Shown: positions 61,001 through 64,000 of the stretch, piece by piece | Layout of the letters: each line of letters opens with the position of its first letter | Numbering within the stretch: position 1 is the first letter of the stretch | NCBI GenBank assembly: GCA_005784505.1 | Contig: VCAZ01000012.1 | Coordinates: 3,973,011 to 4,037,010 of the forward strand | From: Bagarius yarrelli | Taxonomy: Eukaryota; Chordata; Actinopteri; Siluriformes; Sisoridae | DNA length: 64,000 nt | Reading direction: 5' to 3' | Notes under the pieces: model-generated | The model's input: only the letters and a program-made list of their open reading frames with translations | Databases searched by the model: none | What the model was told of the DNA's origin: nothing | Made by a program: the position numbers and the translations under genes

Positions 61001-62199
61001 CGAGATTGAGATCTGACATGGTTAATAGATTGCAAGGATTTTAAAACTATTACAAACTGTCAACAGGGCATCCTTTCCGTTCTGCAGAATGAACTGAGTG
61101 GTACATGGCACTAATCCATGTTTATTTGAATATATCTGATGGTATGCTGTTTTTTTTCATGGGCAGAACATTCACCATAGTTGTGGTTACTTTGGTCGAG
61201 TACATTTTTTCAATGTTCTTGAATAAAGTTATGAATGTCAGTATTTTTTTTTTACAGCAGAGGAAAGTGTGTGTTCCAGTGAGAGCTTTGCGTTTAACTC
61301 ATCATAATGGAAAATTACTTTTTCCTATTCTGTCTCTCTTGGTAACATCAAAACATTTTCTTTTCCCTTCCACAAATGAGGGCCCTTGTGTAGACATGGA
61401 ATTACTTATAGCCAGCTGTCAGAATTTCTTTAAAATTTTGCAATTAACACCATAGAACGGCATGCTAGTTCATTTGCCACCACTATGAATACATTCCATC
61501 TCTGCAGCTGTTCACCCTGCCTCACCCACTTCTGTCATTCACACCCAATATACAAATATTCATCTTAAAACTAATAACCCTGCCTATATCCAATGGTTTT
61601 TAGCTTGTTATTGGCTTAAGACACTTTCAACCAGTCGATTGAAATGTTTTTTTTTTCTCCACAGAGACTGAGAGCAGACATTAGGTTCAAGTTCAAGTTA
61701 GAGTCAAGTTTGAGTTTCATCGGCAGGGAAGGACAGGAATTAGTAGTGTTTGGTTGTTAAGTGGGCACAGGGGTATAATTTTCATTGAGGTCGTATATAT
61801 TGTGGTTTAGAGGACATGCACTGTCCATACACTGCAGCCACTTCCATGCTGCTCTCCTCTTTTGTCACAAATGTGGTTTTACAACCTGCATTACATCCTA
61901 AAAGCATCCCAGATGGTCTTTTCATTGTTCCAACAACCCTTCTTCTTTGAGTCATCCTCTGTCACTGTTGTTACGGGCTTGTGCGCACAAGACATTGTGA
62001 TTTGTTGGGCTGCTCCAGCTTTGAAGATCTAAGAAGTTTGTAAGGAAGAAATGAGGAGAGGAGAAGACACAGTTGACAGCTGTGGCCTTCTCCCCCATGA
62101 AGCCAAATGCATGGTCAAGCATGAATATACGCGAAGTCTGACAGCCCTGAGTCAAGGGTTGGAGGGTCGGGTTTCAATGTCTCCTTCTTGTCTTTAAAA

Positions 62200-62350
62200 A
62201 TCTGGAGATGACAATTACGGTGCATTTGATTAAGTGGAAGGGCGGCACAGATATCCAGGCTCTTGACAAAGGACCAGCGGTTCATGTTTCATTAGCTGTC
62301 ATTTATATGACCGGAGGAAGGCAGGGGGAGTCCCTTTACTGCTGAGCTGG
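62200..62350. promoter_or_regulatory. Candidate regulatory block
   Basis: Repeat-free: GGTGCATTTGATTAAGTGGA (NKX2-type AAGTGG next to a TGATTAA), CAGATATCCAGGCTCTTGAC and TTCATTAGCTGTCATTTATA (TAGCTGTCA, a Meis-type core). Confidence 0.35.
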
Positions 62351-62879
62351 GGCAGCTGACTTCAATTGCTATCTTTTAGAAGTGTTGCTCACTTTATAAC
62401 TGCATAAAAAAATAGAGAAAGCAAAAAAAGGCATATTAACAGGCTGTTCTCTCAAGCACTAGTAAATGGTACAGAGTAGTTTTCTTGAACATCAAGGCAA
62501 AGGACAGATGCACTGTTTGTTATATTTTTTCTACAAAACCTGTCCTCTGTACTCTCCACCCATGCAACACACTACACTGTATACACTAATTGATAGTTAT
62601 AATCAAGTATTACATTATTACAAGAGATTATATCAGGGTTGCTGTTTGCGTTGCCTTTCGAGTCAAACAAGTCCCCTGTTTTAAAAAAATCAACACTTTC
62701 CTGGACTGTTTATAAAGTCTGCTGTCATTCCTTGCTCCTTTCCTCCCCTCTCCACACTTCAGTCCTGCACACCAGGCTGTCCTTCACAAAGACTGTCTGT
62801 AGTTCCCCCTGGTCTCTTGCCCACTTGCCCTAGGCCCTCTTGTTTTTACAAGCACCTTGAGTAAATGGCCTGGTTTATT

Positions 62880-63300
62880 GGGACAGGTCTCCACTTTAGC
62901 CTGCTCCTCCGATAGGCGGCATGGATGAGTAACCCCCATGTATAAATAGCACCCTTCATTAAATCAGTTGTTCTCTTAAGTGAACTTAAATAAAGAATGA
63001 CTTATGCAGGGGCCAGCTGGTTCTAATAGAGCTGAGGTGCTGTCGTGGGATAGGAGGGCTATTATTTCTCCCTGTGCTGGGCTTTGGGTCTTGGGTGTTA
63101 TCAACAAAGCATTAGTAAAAGGACGGCCCAGAAACCTCACCTAATGCATGCTAAGGTGCCCTGGGTTTATTTGCCTTTCGATAAAATAAATGGTGTGGTA
63201 ATTGAATTTCCCTGTGCAGGTTTTGGGTTTAATGGCCATCCCTGATGACTGCTAATATAAGGCAAAGTAGGTGAGTATTTTGACATGACAGAAGCACTCC
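62880..63300. promoter_or_regulatory. Candidate regulatory block
   Basis: Long repeat-free stretch: CATTAAATCAGTTGTTCTCT, GGGGCCAGCTGGTTCTAATA, GGTGTTATCAACAAAGCATT (CAACAAAG, SOX-like), CCTAATGCATGCTAAGGTGC and GGTTTAATGGCCATCCCTGA. The low-repeat character over 400 bases and many developmental-type motifs make this one of the stronger candidates. Confidence 0.4.
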
Positions 63301-63389
63301 TATGCCTGAATCTTGTAAACATACCTCAAACAGCACCAAATGTACACAACGCTTGCTTTTCCACACCTTTCTTTAAAACCTGCAAGCAA

Positions 63390-63485
63390 TTTTGCCATGA
63401 AAGGCCAATCAGGCCTTTCTGCCAGAGCACAGTTTGCATTAATATGTTAGCTTAATTCGCCAAGCTCACTCAGCACACCAAGACA
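63390..63485. promoter_or_regulatory. Candidate regulatory block
   Basis: GAAAGGCCAATCAGGCCTTT is a near-perfect palindrome (AAAGGCC..GGCCTTT) around a CCAAT-type CCAATCA, followed by TTTGCATTAATATGTTAGCT (octamer-like TTTGCAT plus ATTAAT). Confidence 0.35.
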
Positions 63486-64000
63486 CATTTCTCCAGGCCT
63501 CTTTTTTTTCTCACCCCCCACCCCTTTCATTCCCTGCTCCCTGAGACAAGAATTCTTGAAGTGAGCCGTTGTTTGAAAGCATTTTGTGGTCTCTGGCAGC
63601 GGTGGCTGATGGAAATTCGCTGAGTTGGAGCCCTGAAATGTTGCAGCTGTCTCAGAAGAGCACAGCCCCATCTCTGAGCCATGTTGCTTGGCCGGTCAAT
63701 TGGAGGGAGACTGCGCAGCAACATTTCCCCGACAATCCCCCTCTCTCTCATACTCTTTTTGGCTATCTATCTCTAATTTTTTTTTCAACAACACTTTCTA
63801 TGTTTCTGCACTCTCTATTCATTTGCCTTTTAGTGTCACAGCTCCTCTCCATCTCTTTATCTCCCCTTTCCTCTTTTCATTACAGCTTGTCTTTCTGTCT
63901 TAGCAGCAGATGCTATACATTTCACTCCTCAGCAAAAAGACCTGTTGTCTAGTCTAGTGTTTTAAATTTTAATTTATCACCTTCATTACATTGTATTTTA

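Larger units (their letters stand above)
31047..64000. other. Gene-poor region 3' of srbd1 (probable SIX2/SIX3-side desert)
   Basis: No splice-flanked coding similarity or RNA gene was recognised over 33 kb on either strand. Open frames here are short (144 aa or less), low-complexity, or lie in repeats. In human and other vertebrates SRBD1 sits between PRKCE (5' side) and SIX2/SIX3 (3' side), with a long regulatory desert on the latter side; the emptiness fits that order. Separate entries list the repeats and the candidate regulatory blocks. Between them the sequence is AT-rich and unremarkable, notably 32600-33800, 40604-41330, 43080-43760, 48200-51600, 55280-58050 and 58750-60050. Confidence 0.55.

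Noticed and set aside
61105..61455. 116-codon frame on the + strand
   Set aside because: Low-complexity Phe-rich translation with no similarity; alternative exons of an unknown gene cannot be excluded but are not supported.
63569..63952. 127-codon frame and overlapping frames at the right edge
   Set aside because: Serine/leucine/phenylalanine-rich from TCTC-rich DNA; no splice or protein support.

Overview
This is vertebrate, almost certainly teleost fish, DNA. Genes are sparse and split by introns with GT/AG junctions. CA/GT microsatellites are common, Tc1-like transposons are present in several families, and a tRNA-derived SINE recurs whose body reads like 'CACTGTTGGGCCCCTGAGCA'. That SINE type is abundant in otophysan fish such as catfishes, so that group is a reasonable but unproven guess. 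Nothing prokaryotic (operons, CRISPR arrays, insertion sequences) is present.

Only one protein-coding gene can be supported: srbd1 (S1 RNA-binding domain 1, the vertebrate homologue of bacterial Tex) on the + strand. Six exons of its C-terminal part lie at 7709-7791, 19568-19674, 20997-21164, about 23229-23364, 29498-29679 and 30765-31046. Together they encode the end of the YqgF-like core, the helix-hairpin-helix region and the C-terminal S1 domain. The 5' exons lie to the left, outside the window. The first three exons are intact. The penultimate exon has two compensating frame changes, and the last has at least four frame changes with the expected protein still readable across frames. This looks like small deletions in short repeats, either assembly errors or very recent decay.

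1-7708 is upstream intron of srbd1 filled with transposon relics: a Tc1-like element cut by the window start, two non-autonomous DNA elements (one with a perfect 8-bp target duplication and a long internal inverted repeat), an old Tc1-like relic and two SINEs. 7792-19567 is an 11.8-kb intron with microsatellites, a SINE, a Tc1-like relic and a dense patchwork at 15.7-18.3 kb (LINE reverse transcriptase tail, Tc1-like transposase, DIRS-like gag fragment, second Tc1-like tail). The other introns are mostly unique sequence with some GC-richer blocks.

31047-64000 contains no gene I can support. In other vertebrates the 3' side of SRBD1 faces the SIX2/SIX3 gene desert, which is rich in conserved regulatory elements, and the far side faces PRKCE. 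The right half of this window is therefore probably the start of that desert. Several repeat-free, GC-richer blocks with homeodomain-type sites are listed as low-confidence regulatory candidates. They are separated by SINEs, a deleted Tc1 copy, microsatellites and two copies of an unnamed interspersed repeat.
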